NCBI GenBank assembly: GCA_964425755.1
Contig: CAYRNY010000014.1
Location: 1-64,000 of the forward strand
Direction: 5' to 3'
Source of the DNA: CAYRNY01 sp964425755
GTDB lineage: Bacteria; Chloroflexota; Anaerolineae; Aggregatilineales; Aggregatilineaceae
DNA: 64,000 nucleotides
Position numbers and translations under genes: made by a program. The notes under the pieces are model-generated. The model ran no database searches. It worked only from the letters and a program-made list of their open reading frames with translations, and was not told where the DNA came from. Positions within the stretch are counted from its first letter, which is position 1; every line of letters starts with the position of its first letter. Positions 45,419 to 54,801 of the stretch are shown piece by piece.

Positions 45419-45603
45419 AGCTCACCTTTATTGACTCGTGCCTCGTTACTGGCGTGCGTGTTATTCTTATCGGAATCCTCGTGTGGAGTTGCCGAAGCGT
45501 ACCATCATGTCATCATGCTGGCAAGCCTGTTTTTGTGCGCGGCGGTGCTATCTGCGATGCGATGCCAACGCGTACTGCCCCCCACACGCCTGAACAGAAA
45601 AAC
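45419..45603. other. Intergenic spacer upstream of topA
   Basis: This 185-bp spacer holds the topA upstream region and, at its far end, the T-tract of the minus-strand terminator. I see no clear promoter or RNA gene in it. Confidence 0.4.
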
Positions 45604-45631
45604 ACTCCTGATCCTATTGACGATCAGGAGT
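45604..45631 (-). terminator. Intrinsic terminator on the minus strand
   Basis: A perfect 10-bp stem (45631-45622 with 45613-45604, 8-base loop) is followed on the minus strand by a T5 run. It cannot serve topA, which lies further on in the same direction, so it marks the end of a separate short leftward transcript. No other gene explains it. Confidence 0.85.
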
Positions 45632-45759
45632 TACCGATGCCGTATATTTGATCTATACCAGATTTTTGCTGGTTCGACCAAGTTGATGTTGCGGAGCGGC
45701 ATCTCAGGGTGAGCGCGGAAGTCGGCTGTTTGTGTTTCATCCGGCATGTGCTCTTGCAC
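45631..45759 (-). CDS. Possible small protein of 42 residues ending at a terminator
   Basis: I propose a short leftward gene here. A GTG at 45759 is preceded, 10 bases upstream, by AGGAAAGGG (45778-45770). The frame then runs 42 codons and stops with TAA at the base of a perfect terminator hairpin. An ATG four codons later (45747) is the alternative start. The predicted peptide is polar and charged, with NINLVEPAKIWYRSN near the end, and has no membrane helix or signal. I recognise no family. The tight stop-terminator arrangement and the Shine-Dalgarno are the only evidence; a small non-coding RNA from the same promoter is an equally fair reading. Confidence 0.4.
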   Translation of the reverse strand: MQEHMPDETQTADFRAHPEMPLRNINLVEPAKIWYRSNIRHR

Positions 45760-45876
45760 AGCTACATTTCCCTTTCCTGCGTGCGTTGGCGTTTTTATGC
45801 ACACTAAGGGTAGACTAAGCGTGCGTTTTACCTTGCTTGGCTGCCATAGCACTCGATTCGGAGGAAAGGGGACCAC

Positions 45877-46647
45877 ATGCCAACCATCGAGTTGCCACAG
45901 GGGTCACTATACTATGTCCCCTATGAAGCCAAACAGCCGGCCTATCCACCGCTGGTGCTGGTACACGGCGCGGGGGGATCGCGCCTGGACTGGCCGCCCC
46001 AACTTCGGCGGCTGGCGAAGGCGCATGTCTTCGCGCTCGACCTGCCTGCACACGGGCGGTCAGGCGGCGAGATCACCGCAAACATACGCGACCATGCAGA
46101 CGCTGTCTGTGCGTTTATGGATGCGCTGGCGATCGAGCGCGCGGTAATCGTCGGGCACAGCATGGGGGGCGCCATCGCGCAAGAGATCAGCATCCATTTG
46201 CCAGATCGTGTTGCCGGACTTATTCTAATCGCCACCGGCAGCAAGCTCCCGGTTGACCCCACGTTGCCGCAGCGCATCGAAGAGGATACCTTAAATACGA
46301 TTGACTGGATTATTGATTGGGCCTGGAGCGCCGATGCACCTGCTGATCTCAAGCGCCTGGGTCGCGAACGCTTGCTCGCCGTGCCGCCCCCTGTGTTGCA
46401 GGCTGATTATCGCGCGTGCCAGGAGTTCGACGTGCGTGACTATATCGATCAGATCGCTGTGCCAACTTTGGTGATCGGCTCCGATGCCGATCGCATGGTC
46501 CCGTTGAAATTCAGCCGCACGCTGAGCGAACGTATTCCCGGCGCTGAACTGGTGGTGATCGAAGGTTCCGGGCACATGATCCCCCTGGAACGGCCTCAAG
46601 CTGTGACCGGGGCAATCAGCGTATGGTTAGCGGAGCAGACATGGTGA
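45877..46647 (+). CDS. Alpha/beta-hydrolase
   Basis: This 256-residue cytosolic protein has the alpha/beta-hydrolase fold and a complete catalytic triad: the nucleophile Ser in VGHSMGGAIAQE, an Asp in VIGSDADRMVP and the His in EGSGHMIPLE. The oxyanion motif LVHGAGGSRLDW is near residue 28-40. The cap domain is small. It could be an esterase, lactonase or C-C bond hydrolase; the sequence does not decide. AGGAAAGG precedes the ATG. Its last codons overlap the start of the next gene by 7 bases. Confidence 0.88.
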   Translation: MPTIELPQGSLYYVPYEAKQPAYPPLVLVHGAGGSRLDWPPQLRRLAKAHVFALDLPAHGRSGGEITANIRDHADAVCAFMDALAIERAVIVGHSMGGAIAQEISIHLPDRVAGLILIATGSKLPVDPTLPQRIEEDTLNTIDWIIDWAWSADAPADLKRLGRERLLAVPPPVLQADYRACQEFDVRDYIDQIAVPTLVIGSDADRMVPLKFSRTLSERIPGAELVVIEGSGHMIPLERPQAVTGAISVWLAEQTW

Positions 46648-47171
46648 AGCAGATTTTTCGACGTGCCGTCAAGAGCGTTGTGCGCCTTGGCGGCCTACAG
46701 ATCGCGCGGTCGGTGCTGCGAATCGGCCAGCGCACCGCGCTTGACACGGCGTTAGGTGTAGCGGCACACGCAGTTCCCGGCTCGGCAGAGCGCCAATACA
46801 CGCAGGTTTTCAACGTCACACCGCCGGTGACGGTTTATCTGCGCGCGAGTCATTGCCGTGTGTCCGTGTACCACACCACCGATCCTAAAGTGACACTTAA
46901 TGCCAGTCTCCAGCGCAGTTTTGGGGTCGAGTTTGCCACCGAACAAGACGCAGATGGCGTCTACATTGTCGCACAGCGAAAACCGGTCGTGGGAGCCGTC
47001 GCGCGTGTGGATTTCACACTTATCGTGCCGCATGAGACACAACTGGCTCTGCACCTGACGCCGGGCGCAATCGTGTTTGAAGGTATCAACGGCATCGCAA
47101 AACTAGATACTGACGCATTCCAGCAAGTCGTGAATGGCATCGCCAGCGAAACAGCTACACCGGACCGCTGA
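46641..47171 (+). CDS. Unknown protein with beta-rich C-terminus
   Basis: This 176-residue protein starts at ATG 46641, overlapping the hydrolase stop, with GGAG upstream. The first 50 residues are basic and helical (MVKQIFRRAVKSVVRLG), perhaps an amphipathic membrane-associating segment. From about residue 55 the sequence alternates like beta strands (VFNVTPPVTVYLRASHCRVSV and similar), resembling the adhesin-like DUF4097 fold. The match is weak and I assign no function. It is tightly packed between the hydrolase and the alpha-mannosidase, so all three are probably co-transcribed. Confidence 0.62.
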   Translation: MVKQIFRRAVKSVVRLGGLQIARSVLRIGQRTALDTALGVAAHAVPGSAERQYTQVFNVTPPVTVYLRASHCRVSVYHTTDPKVTLNASLQRSFGVEFATEQDADGVYIVAQRKPVVGAVARVDFTLIVPHETQLALHLTPGAIVFEGINGIAKLDTDAFQQVVNGIASETATPDR

Positions 47172-47195
47172 TACACGCTCAGGAGTCTTGAATTC

Positions 47196-50100
47196 ATGCC
47201 CCTGTCGATTGAAAAGCTCACGTATTTGACCCAAACCCTGCGCACCTATATCTACCGTGATGCACTTCCCATACGGTGGCAGGTGATCGACAACCTGCCT
47301 CATGCCACCGCACAGCCCACGCCGGACGATCCGCGTTGGCAGGCGATCGGCGCAAATGATCTGTGGGGATCGCGCCTCAGTTGGGCCTGGTTGACTGCCG
47401 ATTTGACAATCCCCGATGGCTTTGCCGATCGACCTGCGGCCTTACGTCTGGTGTTTGACGTGGTGCATGACCATCCGGACGGTGTTTTGTTCACGGGGCC
47501 TGAGGCAATGGTCCGCGTGATCGGCCTGGGAACACCACCGCAGGCGGTCAACGCGATGCATCACGAGGTTTTACTTGGCGAACATGCCACAGTTGGGCGT
47601 CCGTTCACGGCAATCATGCAGTGTTTTACGGGTAACTCGCGTGGCGAGCACAGGGTCCGCCTCACCAACAGCGATCTGGTCTGGATTGATCGCGATGTCG
47701 AAGGGCTGTACTGGGACGCGGCTACATTGCTGGATGTGATCGCAACGATGCCCGCAAGCATGCCCGAACGCGGTTTCTTCTTGCGCGTGCTGGATGAAGT
47801 GTTCGACCGGATCAACTGGCTCAGTCCTCCCGATCGCGCGTTCGAGACCAGCGTTACCGAAGCGCGTCGCTTGCTGAACAAACGGGTCTTTGCCAACCTT
47901 CCCGAACCCGGTCAATATCCGCCCCGGCCTGTGATCCATGCCGTCGGGCACGCCCACATCGATGTGGCGTGGTTGTGGCCGCTCAACGTCACGCGGGAGA
48001 AAGCGGCGCGCACGTTTGCCACCGCGCTCGCGTTGATGGACCAGTACCCGGATTATACGTTCACGCAGAGCCAGCCCCAGCTTTACGAGATGGTCAAAGC
48101 CGATCATCCTGACCTGTTCGCGCAGATCAAGAACCGGATCAAAGCAAACCGATGGAATGCAACTGGCGGTACCTGGGTTGAACCGGACATGAACATCCCC
48201 GGCGGCGAATCGCTGGTGCGGCAGTTCCTGTTCGGTATGCGCTACTTCCAGCACGTGCTTGGCACGCGACCTGAAGTGCTCTGGTTGCCGGACGTGTTCG
48301 GCTACAACGCTGCCTTGCCCCAGATCATGAAGCTGGCCGGCATACGCTATTTCTTCACGTCCAAACTGAGCTGGAACAAGTACACGCGTTTTCCTTACGA
48401 CACATTCTGGTGGGAAGGGTTGGATGGCACCCGTGTTCTGACACATCTCGCCACCACGCCCGAACTCGCGGTGCGTCCCGAAGGGATTGACCGCATGACC
48501 TATAACGCCACGCTTCACCCACAAGAAGTGTGGGAAACCTGGACCGGCTACCGGCAAAAGGAAGCCAACCATCACCTGCTCGTAGCGTATGGGATGGGCG
48601 ACGGTGGCGGCGGTCCCAGCCGCGACATGCTCGAACGACGCCTGCGGTTGGAAAACCTGCCCGGCGTACCGCAGGTGATCCACAGCACAGCCGAGGACTT
48701 CTTCCATGCGCTCGAAAAGACCGTAAGCGATGATCTGCCGCGCTGGGTTGGGGAGTTGTTCCTGCAACTGCACCAGGCGACCTTTACGACACAGGCCCGC
48801 ACGAAGCGCTATAACCGCAAACTCGAGATGCTTTTGCATGATGTCGAAGCGCTGGCCTCGACCGCGTTTCTGCTCGAAGGAACGTATCCACACGACCCAA
48901 TTAACGCGGTGTGGAAAACGGTGTTGTTGAACCAGTTTCACGATATTCTCCCCGGCAGCAGCGTCCGCGAGGTCTACGAGGATGCCGAGCGCGATTATGC
49001 CGCTGCCTGTGAGCGCATCCGGGGCGTATGTGACCGTGTGCTGCAGATCATCACGCGCCGGATTCACTGGGATGCCGAAGAACAAGGCGTGGTCGTGTTC
49101 AATACGCTGGACACCACACAGGGTGGCCCGGTCGAGATCACGCTGCCTGGTGATGGGCCGGTTGAGATCGTCGGCCCCAGCGGGCGGTACAAACCCTATC
49201 AATGGATTGATGAGGACGCACGCCGGGCACTGATCATCACGCACACCATCCCCGCTTATGGGCACAAAGCGTACCTCGTGCGCCCGGCTGAAACTGCGCG
49301 CACTGTCCCGGTCTACGACCCGGTGACCGGCACGCGCGAACGACTTGAGAATAACTGCCTGCAGGCCGACTTTGACGCACGCGGCAACCTCGTCCGGCTG
49401 TATGACCGGCAGCATAAGCGCGACGTCCTTGCCCCGGGGGAAACCGGCAATCAACTGTGGGCGTATGTCGATCGCCCCCCGAAATGGGACGCCTGGGATG
49501 TCGAAGCGTATGTGCAAGATCAAGGATGGCGGCTGGAAGCCGATACGGTTGAACTACTGGAAGCTGGCCCGCTGCGAGCGACGTTAGAAATGACGTACCG
49601 CTTCAACCGCTCGCGGATTGTGCAGCGCGTCAGCCTGCTGGCGGGTGAACGCCTGCTGCGTTTTGAAACCGACGTTGATTGGCACGAACGCCACATTCTG
49701 CTGCGCGTGCATTTCCCGCTGGCGGTACGCGCGATGCAGGCCACGTATGAAATCCAGTTCGGCACGGTCCAGCGCCCGACGCACCAGAACACCGCCTGGG
49801 ACTACGCACAGCACGAAGTTCCCGCTCAACGCTGGGCCGACCTGTCCGAAGCTGGTTACGGGGTTAGCCTGATCAACGACTGCAAACACGGGCACAGCGC
49901 GCAAGGCCATATCCTGACACTTAGCTTGCTGCGCGCGCCGGTGCATCCTGACCCTGAAGCGGACCAGGGACAGCACACCTTCACGTATGCTCTTTATCCG
50001 CACAACGCTGATTGGCGCAATGGCACGCCAACGGAAGCCCTGCGACTCAATCATCCGCTGCAAGCTTATCCGGCTCAAGGCGGTGGAGTGGGGCTGCCGG

Positions 50101-50384
50101 CGGTGTGGGGATTGTTAGAGAGCCGGACCCCCGGCGTTGTGGTGGACACGATCAAAAAAGCGGAAGATGACCAGGCGCTGATTATCCGTCTGTACGAGGC
50201 ATATGGCGGGCGGCACACGGCGTTGCTGACGTTTGCAGCGCAGATTGAAGCGGCTGAAGAAGTCAACCTGCTGGAAGAGGAAACGGACACGGCCAACGTG
50301 TTAGGCGACAGCTTGCGCTTCAGCATGTCTCCGTACCAGATTCGCACGTTCCGCGTCAAGCTGGCGGGCCTTGTCGATGGGTAA
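47196..50384 (+). CDS. GH38 alpha-mannosidase
   Basis: This 1062-residue enzyme is a class II alpha-mannosidase. The zinc-site motif is GHAHIDVAWLWP (His252, His254, Asp256). The nucleophile is Asp366 in LWLPDVFGYNAALP. The core catalytic domain (about 240-520), middle helical domain (about 520-620) and C-terminal beta domains follow the family layout. The first 235 residues form an N-terminal beta domain typical of bacterial members. It hydrolyses alpha-linked mannose from oligosaccharides. No signal peptide is seen, so it is probably cytosolic and acts on imported sugars. AGGAG precedes the ATG; it ends the hydrolase gene cluster. Confidence 0.93.
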   Translation: MPLSIEKLTYLTQTLRTYIYRDALPIRWQVIDNLPHATAQPTPDDPRWQAIGANDLWGSRLSWAWLTADLTIPDGFADRPAALRLVFDVVHDHPDGVLFTGPEAMVRVIGLGTPPQAVNAMHHEVLLGEHATVGRPFTAIMQCFTGNSRGEHRVRLTNSDLVWIDRDVEGLYWDAATLLDVIATMPASMPERGFFLRVLDEVFDRINWLSPPDRAFETSVTEARRLLNKRVFANLPEPGQYPPRPVIHAVGHAHIDVAWLWPLNVTREKAARTFATALALMDQYPDYTFTQSQPQLYEMVKADHPDLFAQIKNRIKANRWNATGGTWVEPDMNIPGGESLVRQFLFGMRYFQHVLGTRPEVLWLPDVFGYNAALPQIMKLAGIRYFFTSKLSWNKYTRFPYDTFWWEGLDGTRVLTHLATTPELAVRPEGIDRMTYNATLHPQEVWETWTGYRQKEANHHLLVAYGMGDGGGGPSRDMLERRLRLENLPGVPQVIHSTAEDFFHALEKTVSDDLPRWVGELFLQLHQATFTTQARTKRYNRKLEMLLHDVEALASTAFLLEGTYPHDPINAVWKTVLLNQFHDILPGSSVREVYEDAERDYAAACERIRGVCDRVLQIITRRIHWDAEEQGVVVFNTLDTTQGGPVEITLPGDGPVEIVGPSGRYKPYQWIDEDARRALIITHTIPAYGHKAYLVRPAETARTVPVYDPVTGTRERLENNCLQADFDARGNLVRLYDRQHKRDVLAPGETGNQLWAYVDRPPKWDAWDVEAYVQDQGWRLEADTVELLEAGPLRATLEMTYRFNRSRIVQRVSLLAGERLLRFETDVDWHERHILLRVHFPLAVRAMQATYEIQFGTVQRPTHQNTAWDYAQHEVPAQRWADLSEAGYGVSLINDCKHGHSAQGHILTLSLLRAPVHPDPEADQGQHTFTYALYPHNADWRNGTPTEALRLNHPLQAYPAQGGGVGLPAVWGLLESRTPGVVVDTIKKAEDDQALIIRLYEAYGGRHTALLTFAAQIEAAEEVNLLEEETDTANVLGDSLRFSMSPYQIRTFRVKLAGLVDG

Positions 50385-50470
50385 CTGGTAGTTTTTTGGG
50401 GCCAGAAGGAACACCCCGGGAAACGGCGGTGTTCGTGTCCCTTTGGGGCGCGTTCGCCTGCGCACGCAGC

Positions 50471-50499
50471 TTGACGTTGCCGCGCCGGGTAGCTATACT
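50471..50499 (+). promoter_or_regulatory. Promoter for the Trm112-like gene
   Basis: TTGACG (50471-50476) and TATACT (50494-50499) are separated by exactly 17 bp, 37 bases before the ATG. Confidence 0.7.
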
Positions 50500-50536
50500 C
50501 CTCGCACATACCTGTGATTTGTGGGAGGGTCGACAG

Positions 50537-50800
50537 ATGGCGGATGGAACCGCGTCTCAGCATGTGATTGATCCGGAACTGCTTGAGATCCTGCGCTGCC
50601 CCGAAGCGGTGCATTATACGGACAAAGGTGATGATCCAGGCCGGCTGGAACTGGTACATGACTGCTGGCTGGTCTGTGAAGATTCAGGGTATAAGTACCC
50701 GATCCGCGACGGTATTCCGGTGTTGCTGATCGATGTGGGGAAAAAATACCGCGATGTGCCGGTCGAGGATTTGCCCGTCCCACCGCCGGACGAGGATTAG
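50537..50800 (+). CDS. Trm112-like (UPF0434) small protein
   Basis: This 87-residue protein resembles the Trm112p-like/YcaR family: LLEILRCPEAVHY at the N-terminus, a second segment DCWLVCEDSGYKYPIRDGIPVLL with the strongly conserved YPIRDGIPVLL, and an acidic Pro-rich end. Bacterial members have a small zinc-ribbon-derived fold; their role is not firmly known, although eukaryotic Trm112 activates methyltransferases. Only one Cys of the first knuckle remains, so metal binding is doubtful. I start at ATG 50537 with GGGAGG upstream. A good promoter precedes and a terminator follows, so it is a single-gene unit. Confidence 0.85.
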   Translation: MADGTASQHVIDPELLEILRCPEAVHYTDKGDDPGRLELVHDCWLVCEDSGYKYPIRDGIPVLLIDVGKKYRDVPVEDLPVPPPDED

Positions 50801-50829
50801 TGACGGGTCTACCAGGGTGGCTGCATGAT

Positions 50830-50861
50830 GCCCGGCGCGACGTGCCGGGCGTTTTGATTTT
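50830..50861 (+). terminator. Intrinsic terminator after the Trm112-like gene
   Basis: A 7-bp GCCCGGC/GCCGGGC stem (50830-50836 with 50844-50850) is followed by a T-rich tail, 29 bases after the stop. Confidence 0.85.
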
Positions 50862-50890
50862 CGGTGCTGCTAGTCTAGATGTGCAGCTTC

Positions 50891-50899
50891 TGCTATACT
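50891..50899 (+). promoter_or_regulatory. Extended -10 promoter candidate for the STAND gene
   Basis: TGC followed by TATACT (50894-50899) forms an extended -10. There is no good -35 at 17 bp. The -10 ends 56 bases before the ATG at 50956. Confidence 0.45.
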
Positions 50900-50955
50900 G
50901 CAACCGACCGTAAGCTATTTCAAAATAGACCCAAACTTCTTGAATGGTGGTCTTT

Positions 50956-53520
50956 ATGAACCAACAACCCGTTTTATCACACGGAGCACCGATTCATGGC
51001 AGCCAGAATCTGCCGGTGCACCCTCCGGCCCCATTGTTCGGACGGGACGCTGATCTGGACGCCATCCAGCTATCCTTGAAGGCTGGCACCGCTGTCTTGC
51101 TGCACGGCCCCGCCGGAATTGGCAAAACAGCGCTGGCTGCCGCGCTGGCAGTGGGATATGCCGAACTGCCTGGCGGTGTGTTGTGGTTGGATGTTGCCGA
51201 AGACACGATGCGCAGCCTGGTGACGCGTGTGGCACGTGCGTATGGCGGCGCGATACCTGCGTTCGAGGATGACCTGTCTGCTGCATGCGAGAGAGTTCGC
51301 GACATTCTGCACGAAAACCGCCCGTTGATTGTGTTGGATGGCGTGCCGCTTCTGGAAGATGCGCGGCAGTTCGTGCGCGAGTGTGCATCCGGTGTGCCGT
51401 TGATCATCACGTATCCGACGATGGCTGGCGGCCCCTGGACGCCGCATGAAGTTACGGTGTTGGGGCAAGAGGATGGGCGCGCGTTGTTGTTGCATCATGC
51501 TGAAGGGACCTTGTCCGATGATGCCCCAGAGCTGGAGCAGTTGCTGCAGGTGCTTGAGGGACATCCACTGTCGCTCGAAGTGACCGCGCGGCAGCTTGCG
51601 ACCGGGAGTGCCCCCGGTGAGTTTCTCGAAAGCCTGCCTGATTTGCCGCCGGGCCAGAAGAACCGTGCAATCGCCGTGCTGATGGCTGCGTACCGGTTGC
51701 TGCCTTCCGAGCTGCAGGGGATGGTGATGCTGTTGGGTGCTGCATTTGCGGGTGGGGCAAGCGAAGAGTTGCTGTGTGATGTTAGCGGAGCGCGACCCGA
51801 AGTGCTGCGTAGACGGATGGAAGCGCTGGTCGCACGCGGTTTTGCCAGCAAGCGTAGCGTCTACGGGGAACCGTATTTCGTCGCGCACAGTCTGGTACGT
51901 GAGTTTGCGCAGGCTTTTTTGCGCGGCAAAAAGCGTCTCAATACCATGCTGGCGCGTTACTTGCAGGGTTTGCCGGTCTACGTTCGGCGTCACACCGGGG
52001 AATTGGACCTTGACCACTACAACCGCCTGTCAACCGAGGTTCCGAACATGTTGGGCGCAGGACTCCATGCGGCCAGGCACGGCAAACTTGATTTCTTGCG
52101 TGAGTTAACGCAGCCCCTTGACACAACGCTTGATGAGGGGTTTGTCGCATTGCGGCGCTTTGAGCCAGAGCTGGCATGGTTGCATTACCTGATCGAGTAT
52201 CCGAACGCCGCTGATTATGGCGTGCTCGGAGAATTGCCACCGCAACCCGAAACGGCAGATCGGGATGACGCGCCGGCTGTGGCGGGTGAAGCTGTGCCGG
52301 AAAAGGAGCCTGAAGCCGAAGAGGACGTGCCATCTGGATCGCCCGAAGCTGTTGTGACGCCAGCCGCGCCGGTGGCCGATCTGCCGGAAGAGGCTTCGGC
52401 GGAAGACGTCTCTTCAGCCGGTGCGATGGATGTGGCGGAAGACGAGGTTGCTCCGGAGGTTGGAACTGCTCCGTTTGAACAGGGTGATCACGCTGAAGAT
52501 GCAGGCGTGCTGACTGCGGCACAGGTTACGCTTCCGGAGGATGTTGAAGCGCTGGAAAAACTGAGCGTAGAAACCGTTGAACAGGGCGAGCCGGATGAAG
52601 CGATCGCGCAGTACCAGCAGGCGCTGGAGGGCTACCAGGCCGACGGCAACGTGCAGGACGAGCTGGCAGCGATTGAGGCATTAGCAAAGCTGAACCTGAA
52701 TACGGAACGGTATGATGATGTGCTGGCATACCTGGATCGCGGGATGACGCTCGCCCAGGAAACGGACAATCCGCAGCGTGAGGGTGAGATGTTGTGCATC
52801 CTCGGCGATCTCCAGCATGACCTGGGGCGGCTGGACGGCGCGGAGATGGCTTACCGTGAGGCGATCAGCGCGCTGCGCCCGGTTGAGGCGTGGCTCGATA
52901 TCGGCTTGACGCTGGAAAAACTGGGGCGAATCTACATGAAACAGCGGCGCGTAGATGAAGCGATCGGCGTGTGGCAGCAGTCACTGCCGATCTTCGAGAA
53001 TGAGGGCCGCTGGGACCTGCTGCGTCGAGTGCTGAATCTGCTGGGCGATGTGAATATGCGCCAGATGAACTGGTCGCAGTCAGAAGCGTACTATACGCGC
53101 GCGCTCGAAACCGCCCAGGCACTTGAAGAGGATCGCCCGCAGTTCGTCCAGCTGAGCAAACTGGCGAACCTGATGGAGACCAGCGGCAGGCGTGATATGG
53201 CGATTACGTTCTACCGCCGCGCACTGTATTTTGCGCTTCGGCTGGCTGAGCCAGAACTACTCGGGCGTACTGAACTGGCACTGGCGCGCCTGCTGATTGA
53301 TGATGCGTTGCTGCTGAATCGCGCGCTGCAGTTGTTGGAATCTGCCAGTGAACTGCTGCCGGACGACAAAGACGTCCAGCGGCTGCTACGACGCGCACAG
53401 AAACGCCGCGAGCGCTTGCTGCGCGCTGATATGACGTTGCCGCTTGCCGAAGAAAACCTGGAAGAGTACGCGCGTGCAGCGTTTGACTCTGGCGTGGTGC
53501 CAGACGAGCCGGGCCGTTAA
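50956..53520 (+). CDS. STAND (NB-ARC-like) ATPase with TPR repeats
   Basis: This protein of about 854 residues has an NTPase module first: FGRDADLDAIQ (about 30-40), Walker A GPAGIGKT (51-58) and a Walker B-like RPLIVLDGV (Asp128). Winged-helix-like segments follow to about 345. An acidic Ala/Glu/Pro-rich linker (about 420-530) leads to six or more tetratricopeptide-like repeats (about 535-810), such as VEQGEPDEAIAQYQQALEGY. It has no membrane helix or signal. STAND proteins act as ATP-switched sensors or scaffolds; known ones include NLR-like defence proteins and transcription regulators. No effector (nuclease, protease, TIR) domain is visible, and the neighbours are housekeeping genes. TGGTGG precedes ATG 50956; ATG 50944 is an alternative. 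Confidence 0.85.
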   Translation: MNQQPVLSHGAPIHGSQNLPVHPPAPLFGRDADLDAIQLSLKAGTAVLLHGPAGIGKTALAAALAVGYAELPGGVLWLDVAEDTMRSLVTRVARAYGGAIPAFEDDLSAACERVRDILHENRPLIVLDGVPLLEDARQFVRECASGVPLIITYPTMAGGPWTPHEVTVLGQEDGRALLLHHAEGTLSDDAPELEQLLQVLEGHPLSLEVTARQLATGSAPGEFLESLPDLPPGQKNRAIAVLMAAYRLLPSELQGMVMLLGAAFAGGASEELLCDVSGARPEVLRRRMEALVARGFASKRSVYGEPYFVAHSLVREFAQAFLRGKKRLNTMLARYLQGLPVYVRRHTGELDLDHYNRLSTEVPNMLGAGLHAARHGKLDFLRELTQPLDTTLDEGFVALRRFEPELAWLHYLIEYPNAADYGVLGELPPQPETADRDDAPAVAGEAVPEKEPEAEEDVPSGSPEAVVTPAAPVADLPEEASAEDVSSAGAMDVAEDEVAPEVGTAPFEQGDHAEDAGVLTAAQVTLPEDVEALEKLSVETVEQGEPDEAIAQYQQALEGYQADGNVQDELAAIEALAKLNLNTERYDDVLAYLDRGMTLAQETDNPQREGEMLCILGDLQHDLGRLDGAEMAYREAISALRPVEAWLDIGLTLEKLGRIYMKQRRVDEAIGVWQQSLPIFENEGRWDLLRRVLNLLGDVNMRQMNWSQSEAYYTRALETAQALEEDRPQFVQLSKLANLMETSGRRDMAITFYRRALYFALRLAEPELLGRTELALARLLIDDALLLNRALQLLESASELLPDDKDVQRLLRRAQKRRERLLRADMTLPLAEENLEEYARAAFDSGVVPDEPGR

Positions 53521-53545
53521 CGGCTAAAATCACGTCTCCTGCCAC

Positions 53546-54754
53546 TCAATAGCGCGGGATCGACGGGTCGATTTCCCGAGACCATGCGTCGATCCCGCCG
53601 ACCATGTTCAGTACATTGTCAAACCCCGCCTGACGCAGTTGCTCAACCAGGGTGCTGCTGCGAATGCCCAGATGGCAGAACACCACGACCGGTTGGTCAC
53701 GCGGGATTTCTTGCCAGCGCGAGTTGATCTGGCTGAACGGGATGTGACGCGCGCCGTCGATCTGGCAGATGGTGAGTTCCTGTGGTTCGCGGATATCAAG
53801 CAGCAGGATATCTTCGCTGTTAAGCCGCGCTTTTACATCTTCTACCAAAATGTTGACCTGCTGTGTATCCTGTTTGGTTTCTTCAACCACCGGTATCTCG
53901 CTGCGTTCGTAGGCGGGCATGCCGCAGAACTCTTCGTAGTCGATCAACTCTGTAATGCTTGGGTTCTCCCCGCACGCCGGGCAATCTGGACGTTTAGGCA
54001 GCGTGATCACGTCAAAACTCATCGCCAGCGCATCGTACAACAGCAGCCGCCCGATCAAGGGATCGCCGATATCGAGAATGAACTTGATCGCTTCGGTTGC
54101 CTGGAGTGTGCCGATCGTGCCAGGCAGGATTCCCAGCACGCCCGCTTCGGCGCAACTCGGCACGAGTTCTGGGGGCGGGGGTTGTGGGACAAGGCAGCGG
54201 TAGCAAGGTCCTTGCCGCGCGTCAAAAACGGTCACCTGGCCCTCGAAACGGTAAATACTGCCGTAAACCAGCGGTTTACCGAGCATCACGGTCGCGTCGT
54301 TCAGCAGGTAGCGCGTTGGAAAGTTATCGGTTCCGTCGATGATCAGATCATAGGGCGCGAGTATGTCAAGCGCGTTGTGGCTGGTCAGGGGAGTATTGTA
54401 CCGATCGATCTGGACATGCGGATTGACCGAGCGTAGCCGCGCGGCAGCCGATTCGACTTTTGGCACGCCAAGCATCGTATCGCTGTGCACAATCTGCCGC
54501 TGCAAATTGGTTACGTCCACCACATCGAAGTCGACAAGACCGATCCGGCCCACGCCTGCCGCTGCCAGGTACAACGCGACCGGGCTGCCGAGTCCGCCTG
54601 TGCCGACGATAAGCACGCTGGCCGCCTTGAGCTTGCGCTGGCCGTCCTCGCCCACTTGGGGCAGGATAATATGCCGGGCGTAACGCGTGACTTCCGTAGT
54701 GGAAAGGTCCGGGAGTGCGGTATGTGTCGCATGGTGGTTGGATGATTGTTTCAT
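53546..54754 (-). CDS. moeB: MoeB/ThiF-type adenylyltransferase fused to a rhodanese domain
   Basis: This 402-residue protein has an E1-like adenylating domain: nucleotide motif IVGTGGLGSP (49-58), Cys201 in CAEAGVLGIL, and zinc pairs C184/C187 and C258/C261. A rhodanese domain (about 300-400) carries the active-site Cys360 in VVFCHLGIRSS. This MOCS3-like architecture activates a small sulfur-carrier protein by adenylation and then transfers sulfur to it. The carrier (MoaD or ThiS) is not in the window, so the pathway (molybdopterin, thiamine or tRNA thiolation) is open. It is transcribed leftward and converges with the STAND gene. Confidence 0.9.
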   Translation of the reverse strand: MKQSSNHHATHTALPDLSTTEVTRYARHIILPQVGEDGQRKLKAASVLIVGTGGLGSPVALYLAAAGVGRIGLVDFDVVDVTNLQRQIVHSDTMLGVPKVESAAARLRSVNPHVQIDRYNTPLTSHNALDILAPYDLIIDGTDNFPTRYLLNDATVMLGKPLVYGSIYRFEGQVTVFDARQGPCYRCLVPQPPPPELVPSCAEAGVLGILPGTIGTLQATEAIKFILDIGDPLIGRLLLYDALAMSFDVITLPKRPDCPACGENPSITELIDYEEFCGMPAYERSEIPVVEETKQDTQQVNILVEDVKARLNSEDILLLDIREPQELTICQIDGARHIPFSQINSRWQEIPRDQPVVVFCHLGIRSSTLVEQLRQAGFDNVLNMVGGIDAWSREIDPSIPRY

Positions 54755-54801
54755 GGCCTGTTGTCTTGGTTGCGTTAAGCGAGTTTACCTAGAACATAAC
54801 A

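Noticed and set aside
47571..49523. Long open frame (650 codons) on the minus strand opposite the alpha-mannosidase
   Set aside because: It is the antisense of a clear GH38 gene with intact catalytic motifs; the product has no recognisable domain and its composition is that of a codon-bias shadow.
50405..50440. Terminator after the alpha-mannosidase
   Set aside because: A GAACACC/GGTGTTC stem exists, but no T-tract follows and the loop is large.
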